DNA of 64,000 bases from Massilia atriviolacea (GCF_003953935.1 NZ_RXLQ01000010.1:1-64000); one strand, 5' to 3'. Numbered from the stretch's first letter, positions 28,754 through 38,900 are shown. Numbers and translations are program-made. The notes: a model not told the origin generated them from the sequence alone.

Positions 28754-29143
28754 GTGGCTAGGTTTTTAGTCAATTGTGAATATTCATTATGCCCACTTTT
28801 TGAATTATTTTGGATTTTTCGCGTGCTTCAAAACCTTTTTCTCGCTTGGCAAAAGCCGAAACGCGGCAAGCTCGCCATAATCTGTTCATGCATTGATTTG
28901 CAGCAATACGAAATACCGACAATGTGTCTTTGTGCTAGACAAAGTGTGCCCTTGAACCCGGCATGCCCAGGCAGATCGACAACGAGCATGCGACCGTTCC
29001 GCCCCATTGCGCGCCCCCGACCAAGGCGCGCCCGGCGCCGGCCGCCGTCCTGGTAAGCGCGTCCCTGACATCGCCGTTCCTACCGAGACTTTCCTTGCCT
29101 GCCACCGCGTGGCCGGCGCATGACTTAGTCACTGGGAGGTTTC
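28754..29143. other. Divergent regulatory region between the AraC-type regulator and the pilus operon
   Basis: This 390-base stretch is distinctly AT-rich from 28754 to about 28950 and GC-rich after that. It holds a 10-bp palindrome TGAATATTCA at 28777-28786, close to the regulator start, and long A/T tracts. I saw no confident sigma-70 pair for the pilus operon and no convincing gene; the small open frame from 28963 has a biased composition and no RBS. Confidence 0.5.
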
Positions 29144-29665
29144 ATGTTTCGAACTGTTTTGACCCGCGCCGCTACCGTCGCCATCCTGGCCGCCGTCAGC
29201 ATTCCTGTCGCCACCAGCGCGGCCACGTATTCGAACGGCAGCAACACCTCGACCTTCGACGTGACGATGACGGTGGTGGCTAACTGTATCGTTGCCGCCA
29301 CGCCGCTCGACTTCGGCCAGGCCCAGGGCGTGCTGGCCACCAAGGTGTCGGTCAACAGCAGCATCAACGTTACCTGCAGCAATACCACGCCGTATAACGT
29401 GGGCTTGAATGCGGGCAGCGGCGCCGGTTCGTCCGGCACCAACCGCTTCCTCTCCGGTACCGGCGGCAATGCGGCGACCGTGCGCTTCAACCTGTTCCAG
29501 GCGGCCGGCAGCACCCCGTGGGGCGATACCCAGGGCACCAATACCCTGGGCGGCACCGGTACCGGCAGCGCCCAGGCCCTGACCGTCTACGGCGAAGTGC
29601 CGGCCCAGGCCACGCCGGCGCCGGATACCTATAAATCGACCATCACGGCCACGGTCTACTTCTGA
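29144..29665 (+). CDS. Csu-type major pilin (spore coat U domain)
   Basis: A 173-residue secreted protein with a signal peptide (MFRTVLTRAATVAILAAVSI to ATSAA) and one SCPU domain: VTMTVVANCIVAATPLDFG near the N-terminus, the second Cys in INVTCSNTTPYNVGLNAG and the terminal strand TYKSTITATVYF. This is the family of the CsuA/B pilin, assembled by donor-strand exchange through the chaperone-usher encoded next. An ideal GGGAGG site precedes ATG 29144. First gene of a four-gene operon. Confidence 0.92.
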   Translation: MFRTVLTRAATVAILAAVSIPVATSAATYSNGSNTSTFDVTMTVVANCIVAATPLDFGQAQGVLATKVSVNSSINVTCSNTTPYNVGLNAGSGAGSSGTNRFLSGTGGNAATVRFNLFQAAGSTPWGDTQGTNTLGGTGTGSAQALTVYGEVPAQATPAPDTYKSTITATVYF

Positions 29666-29672
29666 CAAGGTA

Positions 29673-30398
29673 ATGAGCGCGCGCCTGACGAGCTGTTTTT
29701 TCTTCCTGATCCTGCTGGCAAGCTGCCTGGGCAGCGTGGCGCGCGCGGCCAACCTGCAGATTTCGCCGGTCACCCTGCGCCTGCGCGCCGACCAGGGCGC
29801 GGCCGGGATCGAGCTGCAAAACCTGGGCCAGGCGCCGATCTACGGCCAGGTGCGGGTGTATGTGTGGGACCAGCAGGGGGGCGAGGACGTGCTGACCCCG
29901 ACCCAGCAACTGGTGGCCAGCCCGCCGATCGTGCAGATCGCCGCGCGCGCGGCCCAGACCATCCGCCTGGTGCGCACCGGCGCGGCCGCGCCCGGCGCCG
30001 AACTGAGTTACCGCGTGCTGATCGACGAGCTGGCGCGCGACGACGGCCCGGCCAGCACCGGGGTCGATATCCGCCTGCGCTATTCGGTGCCGGTGTTCGT
30101 GCTGCCCGGCGCGCCCGGCAGCGAGGCCTTGACCTGGCGCGTGTCCAAAAAAGAGGGCGGCTGGTCCTTGCGCGTCGATAACCGCGGCGCCCGCCATGCC
30201 CAGATCGGGGCGCTGACCCTGTCCACGCCCGGCGGCGCCCAGTTCGTGGTCAGCAAGGGCCTGTTCGGCTATGTGCTGGCCGGGCGCTGGCGCGAGTGGC
30301 GCTTGCCGATCACGCCGCCGGCCGACCTGTCCGGCGCGCTGGCCGTCAGCGCCGTCATCAACGCCAAGCCGGTCCAGGCCAGTGCGCAGGGGGACTAG
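29673..30398 (+). CDS. csuC: Csu-type periplasmic pilus chaperone
   Basis: A 241-residue secreted, PapD-like chaperone. After the signal peptide (about 1-25) there are two Ig-like domains: LQISPVTLRLRADQGAAGIE and the conserved QTIRLVRTG segment in the first, and VDNRGARHAQIG followed by a second beta sandwich. It should hold pilin subunits in the periplasm and donate a strand before export through the usher. Starts seven bases after the pilin stop with AAGGT as RBS. Its C-terminal codons overlap the predicted usher start. Confidence 0.9.
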   Translation: MSARLTSCFFFLILLASCLGSVARAANLQISPVTLRLRADQGAAGIELQNLGQAPIYGQVRVYVWDQQGGEDVLTPTQQLVASPPIVQIAARAAQTIRLVRTGAAAPGAELSYRVLIDELARDDGPASTGVDIRLRYSVPVFVLPGAPGSEALTWRVSKKEGGWSLRVDNRGARHAQIGALTLSTPGGAQFVVSKGLFGYVLAGRWREWRLPITPPADLSGALAVSAVINAKPVQASAQGD

Positions 30399-32691
30399 GC
30401 GATGCGGCGCCTGCCTCTTGCTGGCGCTGCTGGCGCTGGCCTGCGCGCCCGCCTCGGCCCAGGCGCCGGCGCCTGAAACCCTGTACCTGGAGGTACGCAT
30501 GAATACCCTGGCAACCGGTCTGATCGTGCGTTTTAACAACAGCTCCGCCGGCCTGAGCGCGAGCGCGGCCAGCTTGCGCGAACTGGGCATTGCGCTCGAT
30601 CCGCTGGCCATGCCGGGCGAGCAGGAAGTCTTGCTCGATGCCATCCCCGGCCTGCGCTACGAGTACGATGTCGCCGCCCAGCGCATCAGCCTGCAGGTGG
30701 CGGACGCGCTGCGCGCCCCGTTCAAGCTCGATGCGCGCTCCCCGGCCCCAAGCGACGGCGTCGGCGGCGGCAGCGGCGCCGTTCTCAACTACGATGCGCT
30801 GGTGCAGACCGGCGCCACGCGCGCCGTCCTGGCCGCCAACGAGCTGCGCTACTTCAACGATGCCGGGGTGTTCAGTTCCAGCGGCCTGGCCAGCATCGAG
30901 CGCGGCAAGAGCCGCTACCTGCGCTACAACACCTCCTGGAGCACGGCCGACCCGCTGACCCTGCGCGCCTTCCAGGCCGGCGACCTGATTTCCTCGTCCC
31001 TCCCGTGGAGCCGCTCGGTGCGCCTGGGCGGGGTTCAGTGGCGCCGCAATTTCGCCCTGCAGCCGGAGCTGACCACGTTTCCGGTGGCGTCCCTGCGCGG
31101 CTCGGCGCTGGTGCCGTCGGCGCTGAACCTGTATGTCAACGGCGTACAACAGTTAAGTTCGGCGGTGCCGGCCGGTCCGTTCGAGGTGAACCAGGTGGCC
31201 GGCATCAGCGGCGCCGGCGAGGCGCGCATCGTCACCCGCGACGCGCTCGGGCGCGAAGAACTGAAGGTGGTCTCGCTGTATGTGGACACGCGCCTGCTGG
31301 CGCCCGGCCTGTTCGATTACTCGGCCGAGGCCGGCGTGCTGCGGCGCGACTTCGGCACCCGCTCCTTCGGCTACGCCTCGCAGCCGGTGGCCAGCGCCTC
31401 GGTCCGCTACGGCCTGAGCCCGCTGATCACGCTGGAGGGGCATGGCGAGGCGGCCGCCGGCCTGCTCAACGGCGGGGCCGGCGTCCTCGCCAGCCTGGAC
31501 GGGCGCGGCGTGCTCAGCGCGACGCTGGCCGCCAGCGCCGGGCGTTCGCGGGGAGGACTGGCCGCGCTCGGCTACCAGTACCTGGGGCGCGGCGCCGGGG
31601 TCGATCTGTACAGCATGCGCGCCAGCCCGGGCTATGCCGACCTGGCCTCGCGCGACGGCAGCGTGATTACCCGCAGCATCGACCGGGTGGCGCTCAGCGC
31701 GGCCCTGTTCGGCGGCCAGAGCGTGGGCCTGAGCTATGTCGGCTACAAGAGCAGCGCGGCCGCGGCCCATATCGCCAGCCTGTCCTGGGGCGCGACCCTG
31801 GGCCAGCGCGTCTTTATCAGCGCCAGCGCCTTCCAGGACCTGCGCCAGCGCGCCAGCCGCGGGGTCTACCTGAATGTGTCGTTCGCCTTCGGCAACCGTA
31901 CCTCGGCCAGCGCCGGGGGAGGGCGCCAGAACGGGATCGCCCGGCGCGCTGTTCAACTGTTGCGCAGCCCGCCGCTGGACGGCGGCCTGGGCTGGGACTT
32001 GCAGCACAGCCAGACCGGCGCGGGCGCGCTCGGCCAGGGGCAGCTGCAGTATCTGGGCTCGTACGGGCGCATCGGCGCGCTGGCCCAGGTCAGCGAAGGC
32101 AAGCGCGCCACCTCGCTCGACGCTTCCGGCGCGGTGGTGCTGATGGACGGCGCGCTGGCCGCCACGCGCCAGGTCGGCAGCGGTTTTGCGCTGGTCTCGA
32201 CCGGCGGCGTGGCCGGGGTGCCGGTGATCCACGAAAACCGCCGCATCGGCGTGACCGACAGCGGCGGCCACCTCCTGGTGCCGAACCTGAACGCCTACGG
32301 CAGCAACCGGGTCGCCATCGATATCGCCGAACTGGCGGCCGACGCGCGCGTGGCGACCACAAGCATGAATGTGGTGCCGCGCCAGTTGTCGGGGGTATTG
32401 GCGCGCTTTCCGGTGGAGCGCTACCGCGCCGCCAGCGTGCTGCTGCGCGGCGCCGACGGCGCGCCGCTGGCGGCCGGCACCCCGCTGCGCCACCGCGAAA
32501 GCGGGCTGGAAACGATTGTCGGCCACGACGGCATCGCCTTCGTCGACAACCTGGGGCAGGACAATACGCTCGACGTGGGGCAGGGCGAGACGGCGTGCAG
32601 CGTGACGTTTCGCTATGTGCGGGCCGACGCCGGGACCTTGCCCACCATCGGCCCCTTGCGCTGCGCGCCGGCTGGCGCGGGGGCGCGATGA
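30382..32691 (+). CDS. csuD: Csu-type outer membrane usher
   Basis: A 769-residue outer membrane protein that should assemble and secrete the pilus. A signal peptide (cleavage near ASA-QA) is followed by an N-terminal chaperone-binding domain, a large FimD/PapC-like beta barrel (RYFNDAGVFSSSGLASIERG, YVNGVQQLSS) and C-terminal plug and Ig-like segments. I chose GTG 30382, because in that frame it gives a textbook signal peptide (VRRGTRRCGACLLLALLALA) overlapping the chaperone stop by 17 bases; the nearby ATG 30402 is out of frame and would need a frameshift. Most GC-rich repeats here are just compositional bias. Confidence 0.87.
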   Translation: MRRGTRRCGACLLLALLALACAPASAQAPAPETLYLEVRMNTLATGLIVRFNNSSAGLSASAASLRELGIALDPLAMPGEQEVLLDAIPGLRYEYDVAAQRISLQVADALRAPFKLDARSPAPSDGVGGGSGAVLNYDALVQTGATRAVLAANELRYFNDAGVFSSSGLASIERGKSRYLRYNTSWSTADPLTLRAFQAGDLISSSLPWSRSVRLGGVQWRRNFALQPELTTFPVASLRGSALVPSALNLYVNGVQQLSSAVPAGPFEVNQVAGISGAGEARIVTRDALGREELKVVSLYVDTRLLAPGLFDYSAEAGVLRRDFGTRSFGYASQPVASASVRYGLSPLITLEGHGEAAAGLLNGGAGVLASLDGRGVLSATLAASAGRSRGGLAALGYQYLGRGAGVDLYSMRASPGYADLASRDGSVITRSIDRVALSAALFGGQSVGLSYVGYKSSAAAAHIASLSWGATLGQRVFISASAFQDLRQRASRGVYLNVSFAFGNRTSASAGGGRQNGIARRAVQLLRSPPLDGGLGWDLQHSQTGAGALGQGQLQYLGSYGRIGALAQVSEGKRATSLDASGAVVLMDGALAATRQVGSGFALVSTGGVAGVPVIHENRRIGVTDSGGHLLVPNLNAYGSNRVAIDIAELAADARVATTSMNVVPRQLSGVLARFPVERYRAASVLLRGADGAPLAAGTPLRHRESGLETIVGHDGIAFVDNLGQDNTLDVGQGETACSVTFRYVRADAGTLPTIGPLRCAPAGAGAR

Positions 32692-33704
32692 GGGCCGGGC
32701 GCGCCTTGGCCAGCCTGGCGCTGCTCGCCTGCCTGCTGTGGGCCGGCCAGGCGCGCGCCGACACCTGCAGCGTGACCATGTCGGACGTGGTGTTTGCCGG
32801 GGTCAGCCCGATTTCGCCGGCCGACGCCTATGCCAGCGCCAGCGGCAACGTGAAATGCACCTGGAACCTGCTCACGCCGCTGCCGCCCTACATCCTGCTG
32901 CTGCCCAAGGTGCTGGTCTGCATTAACATCGGGATCGGCACCAATGCGACAAGCGCCAGCCCGCGCACCCTGGGCAACGGCGCCAACCGCCTCGAATACA
33001 ATCTGTACCGCGACGCCACTTATTCGCCGGCCTCGGTGGCCGGCGGCAGCGCAATCGCCGGGACCAGCCCGATCGCCATGGTGCTGATTTCGCCCAACCT
33101 GCTGATCGGCGGCACGCTCAACGCGCCGTTCACCCTGTTCGGCAAGATTCCGGCCGGTCCCGCCCTGCGCGCCGTGAAAACCGTTGGCAATTCGGACACT
33201 GTATACAGCTCCAGCTTCGCCGCCGCGGCCAACATCACCTATACCTTCTTCAACCTGGTGACCCCGGCCTGCGGCGGCGGGGCGTCGGCCAGTTTTCCGT
33301 TCAACGTGCAGGCGACCGTGGTAAATAATTGCAATATCAGCACCGCGCCCCTGCATTTCGGTTCGGGCAGCTTCCTGGCCGGCCCGGTGCGGGCCCAGGG
33401 CAGCCTGTCGGTCCAGTGTGTGAACAACAACGCTTTCCAGATCGCCCTGAACGGCGGCAGCGTGGCCGGCGCGGTCGGCGCGCGCCAGATGCGCCGGGTG
33501 GGCGGCAGCGAGCGCATCAATTATCAGTTGTCGGGATCGCTCGACGGGCCGCTGTGGGGCGATGGCACCCTGGGCACGAGCATGTTGTCCGGAACGGGAA
33601 CGGGAGAGGTGGTGCCGATGATACTGTACGGGCGCGTTCCCGTGCAGGCATCGCCGCGGCCGGGCGACTACAGCGACACGGTGACGGCGACGGTGGTGTT
33701 CTGA
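32688..33704 (+). CDS. csuE: Csu-type pilus tip adhesin with two SCPU domains
   Basis: A 338-residue secreted protein with a signal peptide (MRAGRALASLALLACLLWAG to ARA) and two spore coat U domains: the first begins DTCSVTMSDVVFAGVSP, the second PFNVQATVVNNCNIST; each has its Cys pair, and the C-terminus ends YSDTVTATVVF. In Acinetobacter the two-domain CsuE sits at the pilus tip and mediates attachment. ATG 32688 overlaps the usher stop by four bases (ATGA). Last gene of the operon. Confidence 0.88.
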   Translation: MRAGRALASLALLACLLWAGQARADTCSVTMSDVVFAGVSPISPADAYASASGNVKCTWNLLTPLPPYILLLPKVLVCINIGIGTNATSASPRTLGNGANRLEYNLYRDATYSPASVAGGSAIAGTSPIAMVLISPNLLIGGTLNAPFTLFGKIPAGPALRAVKTVGNSDTVYSSSFAAAANITYTFFNLVTPACGGGASASFPFNVQATVVNNCNISTAPLHFGSGSFLAGPVRAQGSLSVQCVNNNAFQIALNGGSVAGAVGARQMRRVGGSERINYQLSGSLDGPLWGDGTLGTSMLSGTGTGEVVPMILYGRVPVQASPRPGDYSDTVTATVVF

Positions 33705-33714
33705 AGGCGAAAGA

Positions 33715-33975
33715 TTAGAAGGTGACGGTGAGAATGTTGCCGTTGCTATTTTGCTGCATCGGCGCGCCGGCTGGCGCGGCATCGATGCGGTAGGCGCTCG
33801 CATGGCTGCACGAGATGGTCGGGGCCGGGGCCGGACCCTTGGCGCTGTTGTCGATCGCGCAGCTTTCGATGATGGTCAGGCTGGCCTGGAAGGAGGCGGT
33901 CGCGGTGGCGGCGCTGCCCAGGACAGGGAGGGCGCACAAACTGGCAAGGACGAGGCTCAGCGTCAGGCTTTTCAT
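33715..33975 (-). CDS. Small secreted protein resembling a truncated SCPU pilin
   Basis: An 86-residue protein with a clear signal peptide (MKSLTLSLVLASLCALPVLG, cleavage near SAA/TA). The mature part has the first SCPU-like strand SFQASLTIIESC, a second Cys in TISCSHASAYRID, and a final LTVTF strand as in pilins, but the middle of the SCPU fold is missing. It is convergent with the tip adhesin gene, 10 bases away. It could be a minimal subunit, a decayed pilin or a regulator of assembly. The RBS is GAGAAA. Translation is plausible, function unproven. Confidence 0.6.
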   Translation of the reverse strand: MKSLTLSLVLASLCALPVLGSAATATASFQASLTIIESCAIDNSAKGPAPAPTISCSHASAYRIDAAPAGAPMQQNSNGNILTVTF

Positions 33976-34223
33976 GATTTCTCACAATGCATGGCAGAGT
34001 GTCCGGGGAGAACTGGCCTTACGGCGCCAGGCTCGACATCCTGCGATCGGGGTTTCGGATTAAAACAGCACGAGCGTCAGATTACCACACATTCTCACAA
34101 ATTGCCGCACGGCATCTAGAGTGATCGTTCGAGAACTTTTTAGGCAGCCTCGCTGCGGGCGCGATCTGCGATAATTGTCAATTGCGCAGCAACTTTGCGC
34201 TTGATCGACAACAAGGAACATGC

Positions 34224-34646
34224 ATGGATATCAGCTACCTCATCACGCCCGTATTGACCTGGCTGGTGGTGGGTCCCATCAAATTTTTGATCAACAGCGC
34301 GCGCCAGCGGCGCTGGGCCTTCAATCTGGTCGGCAATGGCGGTTTTCCGAGCAACCATAGTTCGGTGGTGACCAGCATGGCCACCCTGATCGCCCTGCGC
34401 GAGGGCATGGGCAGCCCGGCCTTCGGCGTGGCGGTGACCCTGGCCTTTATCGTGATGATCGATGCCAACAGCCTGCGCCAGCACGTGGGGCGCCAGGCCG
34501 CCGCCATCAACCGCCTGGCCGGCAACGCCGCCGGCCACACCCACCTGCGCGAACGCATGGGACACACCCTGGTCGAAATCTGCGGCGGCATCGGCACCGG
34601 GATCGGCATGGGCTTCGTGGTGTTTCACCTGTTCGGGCGCATGTAA
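34224..34646 (+). CDS. Divergent PAP2-family membrane protein (DUF212)
   Basis: A 140-residue membrane protein with the DUF212 signature GGFPSNHSSVVTSMATLIALREG and GRQAAAINRL. Related to PAP2 phosphatases and vanadium haloperoxidases in sequence pattern, but enzymatic activity is unproven. AAGGAA at 34213-34218 precedes ATG 34224; the frame extends upstream to 34182 but without an RBS. Separate from the RND operon by the phased repeats at 34671-34733. Confidence 0.9.
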   Translation: MDISYLITPVLTWLVVGPIKFLINSARQRRWAFNLVGNGGFPSNHSSVVTSMATLIALREGMGSPAFGVAVTLAFIVMIDANSLRQHVGRQAAAINRLAGNAAGHTHLRERMGHTLVEICGGIGTGIGMGFVVFHLFGRM

Positions 34647-34670
34647 AGCGGCCCCGGGCTGGCACGGGGA

Positions 34671-34733
34671 GGCGCAGTTCATAACGGCAACTTTGCAGTT
34701 CAGTCCCGCAAATTTGCAGTTCAGCCATCGAAT
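34671..34733. repeat. Three 21-bp-phased repeats upstream of the RND operon
   Basis: GCAGTTCA occurs at 34674, 34695 and 34716, exactly 21 bp apart (two helical turns). Units two and three share TTTGCAGTTCAG; units one and two share a second GCAA block at the same phase. They lie about 125-175 bases before the membrane-fusion protein start. They could be an array of regulator sites or a relic of a mobile element end. Confidence 0.7.
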
Positions 34734-34847
34734 CCGGCAGGTTGAAAGATCGCTAATTGACGTCGATATCCGTCTCAAGGATACTTTGGCGCTGGTTGTT
34801 TTCATTCCGAATACAGACGTCTGACCGAATTGATCCCGGAGAATCCC

Positions 34848-35984
34848 ATGCTGCGCAAAACACTGCTCGTCCTCGCTATCGCCACGGCGCTTTCCGCCTG
34901 CGGCAAAGGCGAGAAAGATCCCGCCAAGGACGGCAAGGACGCCAAACCGGTCCAGCTGCTGGTGGCTCCGGAAGACCTGCTCACCATCCAAAGCAATGCA
35001 CTCGCCTCCGGACCGGTCGTCACCGGCTCGGTCCAGCCCGAACGCAAGGCTGACCTGCGCGCCGAAGTCTCGGCCGTGGTCTTGCAGGTGCTCAAGGAAA
35101 ACGGCGACCTGGTGCAGCGCGGCGACATCCTGGTCAAGCTCGACGAAACCGCCATCCGCGACAGCCTCAGCTCGGCCGACCAGACGGCCCGCGCCGCCGC
35201 CCAGGCGCTCGACCAGGCCGAACGCCAGCTCGAACGCATGAAAACCCTGCGCGCCTCGGGCATGACCTCGGCCCAGGCCATGGACGACGCCGAAGTGCGG
35301 CGCAACAATGCGGTGAGCGAAGTGTCGGCCGCCAAGTCGCGCGCCGCGCTGGCGCGCCAGCAACTGGCCCGCACCGTGGTGCGCGCGCCCTTCGACGGCG
35401 TGGTCAGCGAACGCAAGGTCTCGGCCGGCGACACCGCTTCCATCGGCAAGGAATTGCTGAAAGTGATCGATCCGACCAGCATGCGTTTCGAAGGCCGCGT
35501 CTCGGCCGACCGCATCAGCGCGGTCAAGGTCGGCCAGCCGGTCAGCTTTCGCATCAACGGCTATGCCGGCGAGGAATTTCGCGGCGTCGTGAAGCGGGTC
35601 GACCCGGCCGCCAACGAAGTCACGCGCCAGGTCGAGGTGCTGGTCGCCTTTGCGCCGGGCTCGGCGGTGCCGAAAGTGTCCGGCCTGTACGGGGAAGGGC
35701 GCATCGAGGCCGAAACCAAGGCCGCGCTGATGCTGCCCGAAGGCGCGCTGGTCAAGGCCGGCGACAAATCGTATGCCTGGCGCCTGAAGGACATGACCCT
35801 CGGCAAGGTGGACCTGGCGATCGGCCCGCGCGACACCCGCACCGGCAACTATGAAGTCAAGCAGGGCCTGGCCGCCGGCGACATCGTCATGCGCAACCCG
35901 AGCTCCTCCTTCAAGGAAGGCCAGAAAGTCCAGATGGCGCCGGCCAAGGTCGCCGCCGCCGCGCCGGCCGTGCAGGGGAAATAA
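34848..35984 (+). CDS. RND efflux periplasmic adaptor (membrane fusion lipoprotein)
   Basis: A 378-residue lipoprotein with lipobox LSAC (Cys after residue 17). The adaptor fold follows: a lipoyl/barrel-sandwich half motif around SGPVVTGSVQPERKADLRAEV, a coiled-coil hairpin (SSADQTARAAAQALDQAERQ to ARTVVRAPFDGVVSERKV), and beta-barrel and membrane-proximal domains. It should bridge the inner membrane RND pump, encoded next, and an outer membrane channel not present here. GGAG seven bases upstream supports ATG 34848 over the in-frame 34830. Two genes separated by three bases. Confidence 0.92.
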   Translation: MLRKTLLVLAIATALSACGKGEKDPAKDGKDAKPVQLLVAPEDLLTIQSNALASGPVVTGSVQPERKADLRAEVSAVVLQVLKENGDLVQRGDILVKLDETAIRDSLSSADQTARAAAQALDQAERQLERMKTLRASGMTSAQAMDDAEVRRNNAVSEVSAAKSRAALARQQLARTVVRAPFDGVVSERKVSAGDTASIGKELLKVIDPTSMRFEGRVSADRISAVKVGQPVSFRINGYAGEEFRGVVKRVDPAANEVTRQVEVLVAFAPGSAVPKVSGLYGEGRIEAETKAALMLPEGALVKAGDKSYAWRLKDMTLGKVDLAIGPRDTRTGNYEVKQGLAAGDIVMRNPSSSFKEGQKVQMAPAKVAAAAPAVQGK

Positions 35985-35987
35985 GCC

Positions 35988-38900
35988 ATGTTCCTTTCCG
36001 ATTTCAGTATCAAGCGGCCGATCGCGACGATCGTCCTGATCCTGGCCCTGATGTGCATGGGCCTGATCGCGCTGACCAAGCTGCGCGTCAACCAGAATCC
36101 CGACGTCGAAGTGCCGGTCTTGCAGATCAATATTCCGTATCCTGGCGCGTCGCCCGACACGGTCGAGCGGGAAGTGATCAACCGTATCGAAAAGTCCCTG
36201 CTCAGCATCTCCGGCGTGACCGACGTGCACGCCAATGCCAACGAAGGCAATGCCCAGTTCTGGCTGGAGTTTAACTTCGACAAGAACCTGATCGAAGCCT
36301 CCGACGAGGTGCGCAACGCCATCGCCACGGTGCGCTACAAGCTGCCGACGGAAATGCGCGAACCGATCCTGCAGCGCCTCGACCCGGCCACCCAGCCGAT
36401 CCTGAACCTGGCGCTGTCCTCCACCAGCCAGACGCATGCGGACATCTCGCGCCTGGCCGAGGACGTGCTGGCCGACCGCTTCCGCGGCATCGACGGCGTT
36501 GCCACCGTCAGCGTCAACGGCGCCCTGCGGCGCGAACTGTCGGTCTTGCTGCGCGCCGAAAAGCTGCGTGAATACAATGTGGCCGTCTCCGACGTGGTCA
36601 ACGCCTTGCGCACGCAAAACACCAATGCGCCGGTGGGCAAGATTCGCGGCGAGCTCGACGAAAAAAGCATCCGCCTGGTGGGCCGCATCGAGTCGCCCGA
36701 TGAGTTCCAGCAGATCGTGGTCAAGCGGCGCGGCGAGGAAGTCGTGCGCCTGGCGCAGGTGGCCGAGATCCAGGACGGCTTTGCCGAAGTCAATAACCTG
36801 AGTATCCGCAGCGCCAAACCGAACGTGGGCATCACCCTGACCCGTTCGCGCGACGCCAGCACCGTCAGCGTCGCCCAGCGGGCCAAGAAGCTGATCAAGG
36901 AACTCGAAAAAGAACTGCCGAAAGGCACCAAGCTGGAAGTCACGCGCGACGGCGGCGAAGAAGCGCAGAGCAGCCTGAACAATGTGATCGAATCGCTGGT
37001 GTTCGGCGCCGTGCTGACCATTTTCGTGGTGTATGCCTTCCTCAATTCCTGGCGCTCGACCCTGATCACGGCGCTGTCCCTGCCGACCTCGGTGATCGCT
37101 TCCTTTATCGCGGTGTGGCTGTGCGGTTTCACGCTCAACTTCATGACCCTGCTCGGGCTGTCGCTGGCGATCGGCGTGCTGATCGACGATGCGATCGTGG
37201 TGCGCGAAAACATCGTGCGCCACATGCAGCGCGGTTCCGACCGCCGCAAGGCCGCCCTCGAAGGCACGGCCGAAATCGGCATGGCGGTGGCCTCGACCAC
37301 CTTCTCGATCATCGCCGTGTTCATTCCGGTGGCCTTCATGCCGGGCGTTTCCGGTGAATGGTTCCGTCCGTTCGCCCTGACGGTGACCTGCTCGGTGCTG
37401 GTCAGCCTGGTCATTTCCTTCACGCTCGATCCGATGCTGTCGGCCTACTGGGGCGATCCGCCGGATCACCACACGGCGCCGAAAAAAGGCTTGTCGCTGG
37501 TGCTGCACCACTTTAACGAGTGGTTCGACCGCCAGGCCGACCGCTACGGCCATGTGATCGCCTGGGCCTTGCATCACCGCATCTGGATGACCCTGATCGC
37601 CGTGGCCACCTTCGTCGGTGCGCTGGCGCTGCAGGCGACAAAAGGCGGCACCGATTTCCTGCCGAAGGCGGACTACGGCCAGTTGCTGATCGATGTGCGC
37701 ACGCCGGCCTCGTCGAGCGTCGAGTATTCGCGCGCCAAGCTGGAACGGGCGGCCGAACTGGCGCGCTCGATCAAGGAAACCAAGGATACCAACAGCTTCA
37801 TCAACACTGGCGGCGGCAAGGTGTATGTCGATATCGGCAAACGTGGAACGCGCTCGCGCAGCGCCAAGGAAATCGCCGTCGAGTTGCGCAGCAAGGTGTC
37901 GCAACTGGTCGGCGCCGAATACGTGGTGCTGGACGACATGAACAACGGCGCCAACAAGCCGGTCCAGATCCAGTTCAGCGGACCGGATTCGCGCAAGCTG
38001 CTCGAAATCGCCACCGCCTACATGGATAAGCTGCGCCTGGTGCCGGGCGCGATCGACGTCGGCCTGTCCGAACAGGATCCGAAGAACGAATTGCAGATCG
38101 AACTCAATCGCGGCCTGGCCAATTCGATGGGGATTTCCGTCAACGATGCCGCGCAATCGCTGCGGGTGGCGTTTGCCGGAGTCGAGGTGGGCGACTGGGT
38201 CGATCCGACCGGCGAGACGCGCGACGTGGCGGTGCGCCTGCATCCGGACGACCGGGTCAGCGCCGACAATATCGAACGCCTGCCGATCGCCGTGACCGGC
38301 ACCAACCAGATGGTGCCGCTCGACCAGATCGCCACCATTACCATGGGCAAGGGGCCATCGGCGATTTCTCACAAAAATGGCAAGCGCATCATTTCGGTGT
38401 CGGCCAATGCGCAGGGGCGCTCGACCGGCGAAGTCACGGCCGACGCCATGAAACTGGCAGATACCTTCGACTACCCGCCCGGCTATGCCCGCGAACTGGG
38501 CGGCGCCGGCCAGGACCAGAACGAACTGTTCACGGAGATGGGCATCGCGCTGGTGTCCGGCATCGGCCTGATGTACCTGATCCTGGTGATGCAGTTCGGT
38601 TCCTTCACGGCGCCGCTGGCGGTGATGCTGTCGCTGCCCTTGTCGCTGATCGGCGTGGTGGTGGCGCTCCTGATCACCAATAACACGCTCAACCTGATGA
38701 GCTTCATCGGCATCATCATGCTGATGGGACTGGTGGCGAAGAATGCCATCCTGCTGCTGGACGCGGCGCGGGCGCGCGAGCGCGAAGGCCACAGCCGCGA
38801 GGATGCGCTGATGGATGCGGGGCGCGCGCGTCTGCGTCCGATCCTGATGACCACCTTCGCGCTGATCGCCGGCATGTTCCCGGTCGCGCTGGGGCTGGGC

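Noticed and set aside
28963-29283. Small rightward frame before the pilin gene
   Set aside because: Pro/Ala-biased, no ribosome site, overlaps the pilin start in another frame.
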